DNA of 64,000 bases from Pseudoduganella violaceinigra DSM 15887 (lineage in GTDB: Bacteria > Pseudomonadota > Gammaproteobacteria > Burkholderiales > Burkholderiaceae_D). The stretch is from positions 62,001-126,000 of the forward strand of contig NZ_AUDI01000004.1 of assembly GCF_000425385.1 (NCBI RefSeq). The letters are read 5' to 3'. The first letter of the stretch is position 1, and every line of letters starts with the position of its first letter. Both the position numbers and the translations under genes were made by a program. Below the pieces are notes generated by a model, which searched no databases, was not told where the DNA came from, and saw nothing but the letters and a program-made list of their open reading frames with translations. Positions 14,883 to 22,924 of the stretch are shown here, one piece after another.

Positions 14883-16333
14883 TGGCGGTGTAGCGTTGCG
14901 ATGGCCAAGGTGCCATCGCTGGCGCGTTCGTTGATCGTCCATTTCAACGGCGCGCGCGGTGATGCGCTGGTGTCGCGCGCTGCCAGGCGCAGTGTGTAAT
15001 CCCCGGCTGGAAGCGCCGGCAGCGTCCAGCTGTCCTGGTAACTGGCGCTGTTGCCGCCGCCCGTCAGCGATTTCAGGTTTGCCGTCGTCTGGCCCGACCA
15101 CACAAGCGCGCCGGCCGAATTCACCAGTTCCGCGTTCACCTTCCACGTTTCATATGTTGGCGCGCTGCCGTCGTTGCGCAACATGGTGGTCAGGGTCAGC
15201 GCGCCGCTGGTTGTCAGCTTGACCGTGCTGCTGGCGGGGGCATAACGGTAGCCGGACTCCCGCGCCATCATCAAGAGCTCATTCTGTTCGGCGGCATTCA
15301 GCGCGCCCCAGCGCTGCGAATCCGGGCGGCTGGTTTCGAAATTCCCGTTGCTGAACAGGGTGATATGGAAGGCGGCCGCCTGCTGGCGCGCCGTGGCGGG
15401 GTTGTTTTGCGGGTCGCCGCTGGTGAAGGGGCAGAACTCCGATACTACCGGTGCTTTCTGCCATTGGCTGCCGAAGGCCGCCCATTCCGCCGGGCGGTTG
15501 GTCCACTGGTCGAAATAGCCATAGCGGCTCAGGCAATCGGCGCGCAGGCCGACCGGACGTGCGGTGATGGTCTGCTCCAGCAGGGCGTAGTTCAATGTAT
15601 CCTTGTTGGAATAGGGGATGAACATCACATGCTGCTGGCTGGGGAAGGCGTCGAAATGCATCTTCGCGAACTCGCGCTTGCTGGCGTTGCTGATCGCCGT
15701 GATCCCGGCGGGCGGATTGGCGTAGGCGCTGGAGCGCATCCCCCATTCGCCGTATTGGCCGAACATGCCCACGTCGATCCAGGCGATATCCGGATTGTCC
15801 GGGCCAAGCGCGGTTGCGAGCGCGGACAAGAGCGCGCGCGAGCGCTGCTGCAGCCAAGGGTCGTTCCAGTCGGGGACGTAGGTTTTGCCGGGCACAGTGG
15901 CATCGGTGTCTGCCCAGAAGCCGCAGCCCACCTGGCAATTGGCGTTGTTCACAATATACGCGCCGACATAGGACACATTGTCGTCATAGCCCGCCATCAT
16001 GCGCACGCGGAAGGCGAACTTGCGGCCTTGGCTTTTTGCCGCCGCAAGATCGTTCAGGATTGCGCTGAAATCGTATTGCCCCTGCGTTGGCTCAAGATCT
16101 TTCCAGTAATAGCGTCGGTAGGACTCTTTGGCGGGTTCGGATTGCGGCACCAGCTCCTGGTTCTGCCAGCGGTAATAGCCGCGCAGGGGATTGACGGTGT
16201 CGTCGCCGGCGAGAGGAATCGCCGTGTAGGTGCGGCTGGCATTCAGGGCTGTCCAGCCTTCGGGGTCCGCTTTGGCCGGTGTGAAGCTGGCGGCCGTCAG
16301 TACACTTGCAATGAGTAAGTTCAGGCGCGGCAT
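14879..16333 (-). CDS. Secreted DUF4874/DUF4832 protein (glycosidase-like)
   Basis: This 484-residue exported protein has a signal peptide, then the DUF4874 start pattern VNPLRGYYRWQNQELVP and a TIM-barrel-like body (FAFRVRMMAGYDD; IAWIDVGMFGQYGEWG). A C-terminal beta-sandwich DUF4832 part follows (LTLTTMLRNDGSAPTYE; PAGDYTLRLAARD). The barrel resembles glycoside hydrolases and the region YGEWG holds a candidate acid residue, but the substrate is unknown. It follows the DUF455 gene by 12 bases with a CAGGAG site, so the two may form an operon. Confidence 0.85.
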   Translation of the reverse strand: MPRLNLLIASVLTAASFTPAKADPEGWTALNASRTYTAIPLAGDDTVNPLRGYYRWQNQELVPQSEPAKESYRRYYWKDLEPTQGQYDFSAILNDLAAAKSQGRKFAFRVRMMAGYDDNVSYVGAYIVNNANCQVGCGFWADTDATVPGKTYVPDWNDPWLQQRSRALLSALATALGPDNPDIAWIDVGMFGQYGEWGMRSSAYANPPAGITAISNASKREFAKMHFDAFPSQQHVMFIPYSNKDTLNYALLEQTITARPVGLRADCLSRYGYFDQWTNRPAEWAAFGSQWQKAPVVSEFCPFTSGDPQNNPATARQQAAAFHITLFSNGNFETSRPDSQRWGALNAAEQNELLMMARESGYRYAPASSTVKLTTSGALTLTTMLRNDGSAPTYETWKVNAELVNSAGALVWSGQTTANLKSLTGGGNSASYQDSWTLPALPAGDYTLRLAARDTSASPRAPLKWTINERASDGTLAIATLHRH

Positions 16334-16345
16334 AAGAGGCTCCTG

Positions 16346-17152
16346 TCATTGGTCGGGTAGCGCGCGCAGCTCCTCCTCGCTGAAGCCAGCTTTGCGGCGT
16401 GCTTCAATATTGAAGGGACCGCGCACGGTGGCCTTGTACTGTACCACCAGTTCGTCGTAAGTCCTGACCGGATCGAGTCCGCGCAAGCCGCACAGGTGCC
16501 AGTACCAGCGGTTGCCGATCTCCACATGGCCGATTTCGTCGCGCAGGATAATGTCGAGGATGGCGGCGGCCGCTTCGTCGCCGGCCTGCGCCAGCTTGGC
16601 GCGCAGCGGTGGAATCGCATCCAGGCCGCGCGCTTCCAGCGTACGCGGCACGAGCGCCATGCGGGCCATCACGTCGCCGGTGGTCTTTTCCACCATCTCC
16701 CACAGGCTGCCGTGGGCGGTGTAGTCGCCGTAGGCGCAGCCCAGCGTAACGAGGTGTGCCGACAGCAGCGAGAAGTGGTAGGCCTCTTCCTTCGCCACAC
16801 GCAGCCAGTCCGTGTAGAACTGCTCCGGCATCGCCGGGAAGCGCCACATCGCATCCAGGGCGAGGTTGACGGCATTGAACTCGATGTGGGCCAGGGCATG
16901 CACCAGCATGGCGCGGCCCTCCACCGTCGCCATTGAACGGCGCCCGACCAGGCGCGGCGCCACCAGTTCGGGACGGGCAGGGCGGCCGGGGATGGCTGCT
17001 TCGCCCGCATCCAATGGGGCGGAAGTATCCAGCACCAGCGCTCCGCCAGCCCAGGCCTCGGCCATGGCGAAGACGGCCGCCACTTTGGCGGATGGATCGG
17101 GTTCGACCAGGCATTGCAGGGCGAGGCTGCGGAGTTCAGGCTTTGCTTTCAT
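16346..17152 (-). CDS. DUF455 ferritin-like protein
   Basis: This 268-residue helical protein carries the di-iron ferritin-like signature: HALAHIEFNAVNLALDAM, then KEEAYHFSLL and RDEIGHVEIGNRWY. The paired E/H-x-x-H residues would bind two metals. DUF455 proteins are related to the tRNA hydroxylase MiaE fold, but their substrate is not known. The gene is intact and precedes the secreted DUF4832 gene on the same strand. Confidence 0.88.
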   Translation of the reverse strand: MKAKPELRSLALQCLVEPDPSAKVAAVFAMAEAWAGGALVLDTSAPLDAGEAAIPGRPARPELVAPRLVGRRSMATVEGRAMLVHALAHIEFNAVNLALDAMWRFPAMPEQFYTDWLRVAKEEAYHFSLLSAHLVTLGCAYGDYTAHGSLWEMVEKTTGDVMARMALVPRTLEARGLDAIPPLRAKLAQAGDEAAAAILDIILRDEIGHVEIGNRWYWHLCGLRGLDPVRTYDELVVQYKATVRGPFNIEARRKAGFSEEELRALPDQ

Positions 17153-17254
17153 TGTTCAGTTTCCGGTGCCGGGCAAGGGCCGACAGTATATGCCTTGCAG
17201 CCTGCGTGATCCAGCGCACCGAGCAGAGACTGCCGCCGGGCGCAGAATGCCCGA

Positions 17255-17458
17255 ATGGATAGCCAGACAATATTATTTGTCGCCTGTGTGCTGTTTGGTA
17301 TCGCCGCTGCCGGTGGGGGCGTCATGGCCTTGATCCTGCTGGGTAAGAGTACCAACCCGCCGTACTGGATCGCGATGCTGCACGGCTTCCTCGCGGCGGG
17401 CGGCCTGACGCTGTCGGCCTACGTGACGGTCCTCGCTCATGTGGCGCTTCAGTCGTAG
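17255..17458 (+). CDS. Small two-helix membrane protein
   Basis: This 67-residue protein consists of two hydrophobic helices (about 5-30 and 40-62) joined by a short KSTNPPYWIAM loop. Gly-rich packing motifs (GIAAAGGGVMALILLG) suggest a tight hairpin. It is divergent from DUF455 and overlaps the end of the convergent DUF411 gene by ten bases. Function is unknown; coding potential is good despite the size. Confidence 0.65.
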   Translation: MDSQTILFVACVLFGIAAAGGGVMALILLGKSTNPPYWIAMLHGFLAAGGLTLSAYVTVLAHVALQS

Positions 17459-17883
17459 TGTTGGAAGACCTTGGCCGAACCGTCTGGCAGCATTAGAAAA
17501 ACATCGTATGCATCCTTGCGCGGTCCTTCCATACCCGGCGAACCAAGCGGCATGCCCGGCGCCGACAGCCCTTTTGCTTTCGGCTTGGCCGCCAGCAGGC
17601 GTTTGATATCCGCCGCCGGTACATGTCCCTCGATCGCATAGCCATCCACCACAGCAGTGTGGCAGGAGCCGAACCGGTCCGGCATTCCCATTTTCTCGCG
17701 CAGATCGGAAGGATTGGCGACATTGTGCGGCGCCACGGTAAAGCCGTTGGCGCGTAAATGCCTCACCCACTCTTCGCAGCAGCCGCAGGCCGCGCTTTTA
17801 TAGACATTGATCACGGGCGTGGCAGCCATGGCCAGCACCGGAATGGCCAGCATCGCGGCCAGTAATGTTTTAGGGATCTTCAT
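17449..17883 (-). CDS. DUF411 periplasmic metal-binding protein
   Basis: This 144-residue protein has a signal peptide followed by VINVYKSAACGCCEEWVRHL, a thioredoxin-like CxCC site typical of DUF411 proteins linked to copper or other metal resistance. A second part, GSCHTAVVDGYAIEGHVPAADIKRLL, is the conserved family core, with a C-terminal Met/Gly/Pro stretch (APGMPLGSPGMEGP) that is also typical. No copper genes are adjacent here; the CusF-like gene is 17 kb away. Confidence 0.88.
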   Translation of the reverse strand: MKIPKTLLAAMLAIPVLAMAATPVINVYKSAACGCCEEWVRHLRANGFTVAPHNVANPSDLREKMGMPDRFGSCHTAVVDGYAIEGHVPAADIKRLLAAKPKAKGLSAPGMPLGSPGMEGPRKDAYDVFLMLPDGSAKVFQHYD

Positions 17884-17941
17884 GCATGGATGGCGGCACG
17901 CGCCAAATCCGGGGAGGAATGATATGGTTCAAAGATATTTC

Positions 17942-17956
17942 TAGACGACTGGTCTA
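17942..17956. promoter_or_regulatory. TetR-type operator upstream of the tetR gene
   Basis: TAGACGACTGGTCTA is a palindrome with arms TAGAC and GTCTA and a five-base centre. It lies 22 bases before the tetR start codon. The identical 15-mer lies before the downstream reductase gene (18620-18634), showing a shared regulator with autoregulation. The motif resembles NemR/AcuR-type boxes. Confidence 0.82.
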
Positions 17957-17977
17957 ATTGAGCGTAGTGTGTGCCAC

Positions 17978-18571
17978 ATGACTTCCTCTACCTACGCCGA
18001 CGTTCGCCAAGGGATTATCGATGCGGCCCTGCCGCTGTTCATGCACAAGGGCTTCACCGGTGTCGGGTTGACGGAAATCCTGGCGGCAGCGAAGGTGCCG
18101 AAAGGCTCGTTCTACCATTACTTCGGGTCCAAGGAAGTCTTTGGCGCGGCGGTGATCGACAGTTACTTCGAGCGCACGCTGGCCCGTATTGACGACCTGC
18201 TGGCCCAGGGGGCGACAGGACGGCAGGGGATATTGAATTACTTTGAAGACTGGCGCGCATGCCAACTGGCCGAATCCAGCCAATGCCTTGCCGTCAAACT
18301 GGGAGCGGAAGTGAGCGACCTGTCGGAAACCTTGCGGGCCGCCCTGCATCGCGGCACCAGCGGGATCACCTCTCGCCTGGAACGATGCATCGAGCGCGGC
18401 GCGGCTGACGGCTCGCTGGCGCAAGGGCTGGATGCCAAGGTACTGGCCGTGGCGCTGTATCAAAGCTGGGTTGGCGCGAGCCTGCTGGCCAAAATTAACC
18501 ATGACCGCGGGCCGCTCGATACGGCTATGGCGGGCACGCAGCAGGTAATGAATTTGACGCAGCAAGTGTGA
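17978..18571 (+). CDS. TetR-family repressor (NemR/AcuR-like)
   Basis: This 197-residue regulator has an N-terminal HTH (residues 8-55: GIIDAALPLFMHKGFTGVGL, VPKGSFYHYFGSKE) and a C-terminal ligand domain of the type seen in NemR/AcuR-like repressors, with one Cys at ESSQCLAVK, a position often used to sense electrophiles. ATG at 17978 is the first good start; an upstream GTG is three codons earlier. Identical operators before this gene and before the enone reductase 84 bases downstream imply that it represses both until a reactive electrophile inactivates it. Confidence 0.9.
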   Translation: MTSSTYADVRQGIIDAALPLFMHKGFTGVGLTEILAAAKVPKGSFYHYFGSKEVFGAAVIDSYFERTLARIDDLLAQGATGRQGILNYFEDWRACQLAESSQCLAVKLGAEVSDLSETLRAALHRGTSGITSRLERCIERGAADGSLAQGLDAKVLAVALYQSWVGASLLAKINHDRGPLDTAMAGTQQVMNLTQQV

Positions 18572-18619
18572 ACCGGGCGGGGCGCCGGGATGGCCTCCCG
18601 CTTTTTGTTTCTTAAAAAC

Positions 18620-18634
18620 TAGACGACTGGTCTA
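18620..18634. promoter_or_regulatory. TetR-type operator upstream of the NADP-dependent reductase
   Basis: This is the second exact copy of TAGACGACTGGTCTA, located 20 bases before the reductase start. It overlaps a plausible -10 (TCTAATAT), so repressor binding would block the promoter. Confidence 0.82.
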
Positions 18635-18654
18635 ATATTGAAAGGGGCAGCAAA

Positions 18655-19689
18655 ATGACACAATCTTCCACTACCAACCGCCGCATCGTCCTCGCATCGC
18701 GACCCCAGGGAGCGCCCACGGCCGCCGACTTCCGCCTTGAAGAAGCCCCCATCCCCGTGCCGGCGGAAGGGCAGGTGCTGCTGCGCACCCTCTATCTCTC
18801 GCTCGATCCGTATATGCGCCAGCTGATGGACGAAGTGCCGCCGGCCTACGCACCGCGCGTGGAACTGGGCTCGCACATGGTCGGCGGCACCGTAAGCCGT
18901 ATCGTTGCCTCGCGCCACCCAGGCTTCCAGGTTGGTGAGCTGGTACTGGGAAATGCCGGCTGGCAGGACTACGCTCTATCCGATGGCAGCGACCTGCGCG
19001 CGCTCGGTGACATGAAACAGCCGTCGTATGCGTTGGGCGGCCTCGGCATGCCCGCCTTCACGGCCTATGTCGGGCTGCTGGATATCGGGCAGCCCAAAGC
19101 GGGCGAAACCGTGGTGGTCGCCGCCGCCACCGGCGCAGTAGGCGCCATTGTCGGTCAGCTCGCTAAACTGAAGGGCGCGCGCGTGATCGGCATTGCCGGC
19201 GGCGCCGACAAGGTAACTTTCGCGCGTGAGCAACTGGGATTCGACGTTGCACTGGACCGGCACGACCCGCAACTGGCGCAAAAACTGGCGCAAGCCGCGC
19301 CGGACGGTATCGACGTCTACTTTGAAAACGTGGGCGGCGCCGTATTCGGTGCCGTGGTGCCGCTGCTGAATGTGGGTGCGCGCGTGCCGGTCATCGGCGT
19401 GATCGCCGACTACAACCGGAAGGGCGCCGCGGAGGGGCCCGACCGTCTGCCGAAGGTCATGGCGACCATTTTGCAAAAGCGTATCCGCATGCAAGGTCTG
19501 GTCATCTTCGACCATTATGAAACCCGCCACGAAGATTTCATCCGCGACATGACGGCCTGGGTCGCCCAAGGCAAAGTGAAACTGGTTGAAGATTTACTGG
19601 AAGGCTTGCCACAGGCGCCTGAGGGCTTAATAGGCTTACTACATGGTAGCAATTTTGGCAAGGTCGTTGTAAGGGTGTCAGAAGCTTGA
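18655..19689 (+). CDS. NADP-dependent enone/curcumin reductase (MDR family, CurA-like)
   Basis: This 344-residue zinc-free medium-chain reductase has an N-terminal MDR domain (TLYLSLDPYMRQLMD is typical of the leukotriene B4 dehydrogenase/CurA group), followed by a Rossmann domain with VVVAAATGAVGAIVGQLAK. It reduces alpha,beta-unsaturated carbonyls with NADPH. The adjacent TetR with a shared operator fits a detoxification module for reactive electrophiles. The gene has an AAAGGGG ribosome site. Confidence 0.92.
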   Translation: MTQSSTTNRRIVLASRPQGAPTAADFRLEEAPIPVPAEGQVLLRTLYLSLDPYMRQLMDEVPPAYAPRVELGSHMVGGTVSRIVASRHPGFQVGELVLGNAGWQDYALSDGSDLRALGDMKQPSYALGGLGMPAFTAYVGLLDIGQPKAGETVVVAAATGAVGAIVGQLAKLKGARVIGIAGGADKVTFAREQLGFDVALDRHDPQLAQKLAQAAPDGIDVYFENVGGAVFGAVVPLLNVGARVPVIGVIADYNRKGAAEGPDRLPKVMATILQKRIRMQGLVIFDHYETRHEDFIRDMTAWVAQGKVKLVEDLLEGLPQAPEGLIGLLHGSNFGKVVVRVSEA

Positions 19690-19749
19690 AAATGACTCAA
19701 GTTATTGCTGGCCGAGGCAGTTTCTGCGTGGCATAATTGGTTTAGTTAT

Positions 19750-19773
19750 TAATAATATGACTGAACATTATTA
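19750..19773. repeat. Small inverted repeat around an alternative start codon
   Basis: TAATAAT (19750-19756) pairs with ATTATTA (19767-19773). The first of two in-frame ATGs (19757) lies in the loop and the second (19775) follows directly. It may be chance in an AT-rich leader or may influence which start is used. Confidence 0.3.
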
Positions 19774-19774
19774 C

Positions 19775-20128
19775 ATGAATGCGACCAGAATGATTGCGGC
19801 GGTTGCGGTGGCCCTGGCCACCGTTTCCGCGGGCGCCAGCTCCCAACCAGCCGGCATGTGGGATACCCTCGTAGGTATGAAATACGCCAAAGCCCGCAAG
19901 GAAGTGATCGACGCGGGCTGGCGTCCGGACCATCGTAATGCGTCCGCCGAATGGGAGCGTCAGCTGCAAGGCCAGTTCCCGGAACTACGCTCCTGCGAAG
20001 CGGCCAGCGGCTTCTGCACCCATTACTTCGTGTCCTATGACGGCGTTTGCCTGAAGGTCGTCACCGAAGGCGAGACGGTAGCCGCCTTCAAGGTGCGCAG
20101 CGTCCAGCAAGGCTGCGCCAAACAGTAA
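19775..20128 (+). CDS. Small exported Cys-containing protein
   Basis: This 117-residue protein has a signal peptide (MNATRMIAAVAVALATVSAGA) and a mature domain beginning WDTLVGMKYAKARKEVIDAGW, typical of small periplasmic helix-strand domains in Burkholderiales. Four Cys (RSCEAA, GFCTHY, GVCLKV, QGCAKQ) could form two disulfides. A start at 19757 adds six residues. The GNAT gene begins two bases after its stop, so the two are co-transcribed with exonuclease III probably following. Confidence 0.7.
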   Translation: MNATRMIAAVAVALATVSAGASSQPAGMWDTLVGMKYAKARKEVIDAGWRPDHRNASAEWERQLQGQFPELRSCEAASGFCTHYFVSYDGVCLKVVTEGETVAAFKVRSVQQGCAKQ

Positions 20129-20130
20129 TA

Positions 20131-20670
20131 ATGACGTTCAATTTGCGGCGCGCGGTGACGGCCGACATGGCCGAAATCATGCGGCTCGAGCGCGCCGGCT
20201 TCGCACCAGCCATCCAGGAAACCGAGCAGACTTTCGCCGAACGCCTCGCGGCCGCACCGGAAGGCTGCTGGGTGCTGGCCGGCGAAGCGGGGCGCCTATA
20301 CGGCTACCTCTGTGCAGAATTCTGGCCGCTGGAACCGGGCTTCAACCCGAATCGGTTCGCGCGCGACCATGCAGCCGGCGAAACGCATAGTCTGGACGGC
20401 GAAGAAATCTATATCTCCTCCATGGTGGTCGACCCCGTCACGCGCGGCACGGGCTGGGGGCGGCGCTTGTTCAGCGTAGCGCTGGCGGAAATGTTCGCCC
20501 GCCACTTACGCCTGCGCAGCGCCATCCTGATCGTCAATCCGGAATGGACGGCAGCCCGCCGCATCTACAGCGCCGAAGGCTTCGCTGAAATCGGCGAAAT
20601 CGAAGGCTACTTTGCTGCCGGCGATGGCCGGCAGCTGTCCGCAATCGTGATGCGCCGTCCGCAAACTTGA
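20131..20670 (+). CDS. GNAT-family N-acetyltransferase
   Basis: This 179-residue protein has the GNAT fold. Motif A is SSMVVDPVTRGTGWGRRLFSVAL, containing the acetyl-CoA pyrophosphate loop (R-G-x-G-x-G/R), and motif B is AARRIYSAEGFAEIGEIEGYF. Substrate cannot be inferred. The ATG is two bases after the stop of the preceding exported-protein gene, indicating coupling. Confidence 0.88.
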   Translation: MTFNLRRAVTADMAEIMRLERAGFAPAIQETEQTFAERLAAAPEGCWVLAGEAGRLYGYLCAEFWPLEPGFNPNRFARDHAAGETHSLDGEEIYISSMVVDPVTRGTGWGRRLFSVALAEMFARHLRLRSAILIVNPEWTAARRIYSAEGFAEIGEIEGYFAAGDGRQLSAIVMRRPQT

Positions 20671-20686
20671 GCGCATAATGGTCGCT

Positions 20687-21466
20687 ATGCGTGTCGCGAC
20701 CTTCAACATCAACGGAATCGGCGCCCGCCTGCCGGCGCTGCTGCAATGGCTGGATGAAACCCGTCCGGAGGTTGTATGCCTGCAGGAACTGAAAGCCCCG
20801 CAAGAAAAATTCCCGGAAGCGGCCATCAACGACGCCGGCTATGGGGCGGTATGGCACGGCCAGAAAAGCTGGAACGGCGTCGCCATCCTTGCGCGTGGCA
20901 GCACGCCGGAAGAACTCGGGCGCGTCCTGCCTGGCGACGCCGAAGACGTACAAAGCCGCTACATCGAAGCGATGGTGGGCAAATTGATGGTCGCCTGCCT
21001 TTACCTCCCCAACGGCAATCCAGCGCCCGGCCCCAAGTTCGACTACAAGCTCAAATGGTTCGAGCGGCTGATTGCGCGGGGCGCGGAACTGGTTGCATCC
21101 GAAGTTCCCGTCATCATGGCCGGCGACTACAACGTCATGCCGACGGAACTGGATGTCTACAAGCCTGAACGGTGGCTGGACGACGCGTTGTTCCGTCCTG
21201 AAACGAGGGCAGCCTACGCACGCTTGGTCGGTCAAGGCTGGACCGACGCCCTGCGCAGCATGCATCCCGGCGAAAAGATTTACACCTTCTGGGACTACTT
21301 CCGCAATGCCTTCGGCCGCGACGCCGGATTGCGGATCGACCATCTGCTGCTGAACCCCGTGCTCGCGCCGCAGCTACGCAAGGCGGACGTTGACCGCATG
21401 GTGCGCGGAGGCGAAAAACCCAGCGATCACGCCCCGACCTGGGTCGAATTAGACGGCTGCTTCTAA
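20687..21466 (+). CDS. xthA: Exodeoxyribonuclease III
   Basis: This 259-residue Mg-dependent AP endonuclease/3' exonuclease of the EEP superfamily acts in base-excision repair. Motifs are in order: FNINGIGAR, CLQELK (catalytic Glu), YLPNGNP, MAGDYNVMPTELD (Asp/Asn), GLRIDHLLL and PSDHAPTWVEL (catalytic His). The start at 20687 (MRVATFNING) matches the family; an ATG nine bases earlier is possible. It lies 16 bases after the GNAT gene and probably shares its transcript. Confidence 0.95.
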   Translation: MRVATFNINGIGARLPALLQWLDETRPEVVCLQELKAPQEKFPEAAINDAGYGAVWHGQKSWNGVAILARGSTPEELGRVLPGDAEDVQSRYIEAMVGKLMVACLYLPNGNPAPGPKFDYKLKWFERLIARGAELVASEVPVIMAGDYNVMPTELDVYKPERWLDDALFRPETRAAYARLVGQGWTDALRSMHPGEKIYTFWDYFRNAFGRDAGLRIDHLLLNPVLAPQLRKADVDRMVRGGEKPSDHAPTWVELDGCF

Positions 21467-21548
21467 TCTTTCCGCCACTGTTGTTTCCTCGCGGTATATT
21501 AGCCTCACTCCGGAGTTTTTCGCTTGACAACTAACCTGAGGAGGCACC

Positions 21549-21965
21549 ATGCGTTATGCACGCAAAGCAGCAGTATTGTCTTCATCCACCGAAGCGGAGC
21601 CGCTCAACCAGCTGAATATGACGCCGTTGATTGACGTCATGTTGGTCCTGATCATCATGCTGATCGTCACCATCCCCAAAGCCAGCCACTACGTGGGCAT
21701 GAATATGCCGACCGCTGGCGGTGAAAGTAAGTCGGTCGCGCAAACGCTGGAAGTCGACTTCGATGGCACGCTATGGTGGAATGGCGCCCAGCTCGCAAGC
21801 CGTACGGCGCTGGAAGAAAAGCTGTCCTCGCTGAAAGGGGATGACAGTGTGCAGCTGCGCTCCAACGGCCTGGCGCCGTATAGGATTGTGGCCGGCATCC
21901 TGTCATCAGCCCAACGTCTCGGCGTGCGCAATATCGCGATGGCAGGGAACGAGCGCTTCCAATAA
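21549..21965 (+). CDS. ExbD/TolR-family biopolymer transport protein (orphan)
   Basis: This 138-residue protein has the ExbD pattern: a short cytoplasmic start, then NMTPLIDVMLVLIIMLIVTIP, in which the Asp of the transmembrane helix is the proton-path residue. A periplasmic domain with a PYRIVAGILSSAQRLGVRNIAMAG end follows. ExbD normally works with ExbB and TonB, but neither is adjacent. A strong GAGGAGG precedes the start. Its stop codon lies inside an 18-base tandem repeat. Confidence 0.9.
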   Translation: MRYARKAAVLSSSTEAEPLNQLNMTPLIDVMLVLIIMLIVTIPKASHYVGMNMPTAGGESKSVAQTLEVDFDGTLWWNGAQLASRTALEEKLSSLKGDDSVQLRSNGLAPYRIVAGILSSAQRLGVRNIAMAGNERFQ

Positions 21966-21995
21966 AAAGTCAGGGTCCAATAAAAAAGTCAGGGT
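21959..21995 (+). repeat. Tandem duplication at the exbD stop codon
   Basis: CCAATAAAAAGTCAGGGT (21959-21976) is repeated as CCAATAAAAAAGTCAGGGT (21977-21995), differing by one A. The first copy contains the exbD stop codon and the second runs into the left end of the dispersed repeat. It may mark the insertion event of that element. Confidence 0.7.
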
Positions 21996-22120
21996 CAGGT
22001 CTGTCATTCGGACACCCCGCCGCATTCTTTGATCTAGCTCAATACGGAAAATCGGCTGATTTTCCGTATTGAGATTTCTCAAGGAAGATGCGTCCGTGTC
22101 CAAATGACAGACCTGACCCC
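21991..22120. repeat. Dispersed repeat with terminal inverted repeats, copy 1
   Basis: A 130-base element is bounded by GGGTCAGGTCTGTCATTCGG plus ACAC on the left (ends 22015) and its inverse on the right (22096-22120), with one mismatch across about 24 bases. Inside are two 14-mers, TTGAT-CTAG-CTCAA (22029-22042) and TTGAG-ATTT-CTCAA (22069-22082), and a 16-base perfect stem CTCAATACGGAAAATC with a GGCT loop. A second copy lies at 34375-34533. It carries no gene; it resembles a MITE or REP-like sequence placed just after a stop codon and could also end transcription. Confidence 0.85.
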
Positions 22121-22154
22121 GAATCTTGCCCCCGATTGGGGGCGGGCGAAGGCT

Positions 22155-22832
22155 TTAGCCGCGGCGGCTGGCCAGTGCCATTGCGCCCAGGCCAGCCAGC
22201 AGCAGGGCGCCGCTGACAGGTTCCGGTACGTCCGTGGCAGGAACTGGATGATCGCCAGTCAGCGTGACATTGTCGATTGCCCAGCTTTCGTCATCGCCTG
22301 CTTGCCAGATATCGCCGGAGGCAAAGAATGCAATTGTGTGGGCTCCTGCCGAGAAGTCGCCCAGGTTCAGCGTCATGGTGTAGGCCTGGTCGGGCCAATA
22401 GGAGAAGCCCAGCTGCTTGCCATAAGACAAATTCGTCAGTTTTGCGCTCTTGTTTGGCGAGCTTTCGTAGTCGAAACTCTCGGAGAACAGTTTTTTGCCG
22501 TCGACCAGGATATTGAAGAAATCCGGGCCGTAGACGCTGCCATTGCCGTTCCACGAATCGATCGCAGCGAACGAGAACGTCAGCGTGGCGTCGCTAACTG
22601 CGTCACCGAAGTTCAGATTCAGAATCGAGGCGCCAGCTGGATTGCCGGCGGTGTCGTTACGCAGCATTTGATCGCCGAAACCAATCGTCTTATAGCCTTG
22701 GCTGCCGGTCAGAGAACCTGCACCGCTGAAGCCATTGGTATTGGATTCGAAGTTGTTGGTGTAAAGCGTTGTTGCCGAGGCTGGGATGCCGGCGGCTAAA
22801 GCCAGTACTGCAAAAATTGCTTTTAAATTCAT
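22155..22832 (-). CDS. PEP-CTERM sorted exoprotein
   Basis: This 225-residue protein has a signal peptide (MNLKAIFAVLALAAGIPASA) and a C-terminal sorting tail VPEPVSGALLLAGLGAMALA ending in basic SRRG. This is the PEP-CTERM signal recognised by exosortase and linked to exopolysaccharide biofilm export. The body is a beta-rich lectin-like sandwich (FESNTNGFSGAGSLTG; DGKKLFSESFDYES; ESWAIDNVTLTGD). Exosortase genes are not in the window. The start at 22832 begins the signal peptide; an earlier in-frame Met at 22871 is less likely. Confidence 0.92.
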   Translation of the reverse strand: MNLKAIFAVLALAAGIPASATTLYTNNFESNTNGFSGAGSLTGSQGYKTIGFGDQMLRNDTAGNPAGASILNLNFGDAVSDATLTFSFAAIDSWNGNGSVYGPDFFNILVDGKKLFSESFDYESSPNKSAKLTNLSYGKQLGFSYWPDQAYTMTLNLGDFSAGAHTIAFFASGDIWQAGDDESWAIDNVTLTGDHPVPATDVPEPVSGALLLAGLGAMALASRRG

Positions 22833-22924
22833 TAGTTGTTCCGTGGAAATTGATTTAGCACGAAGATTCATTTAAGCAATAATCATACCATATATTAAAA
22901 ATCAATTACTTATGTAAAGTGTGC

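Noticed and set aside
20746-21530. Alternative frames opposite and across exonuclease III
   Set aside because: All are inside a complete and well-conserved xthA gene.
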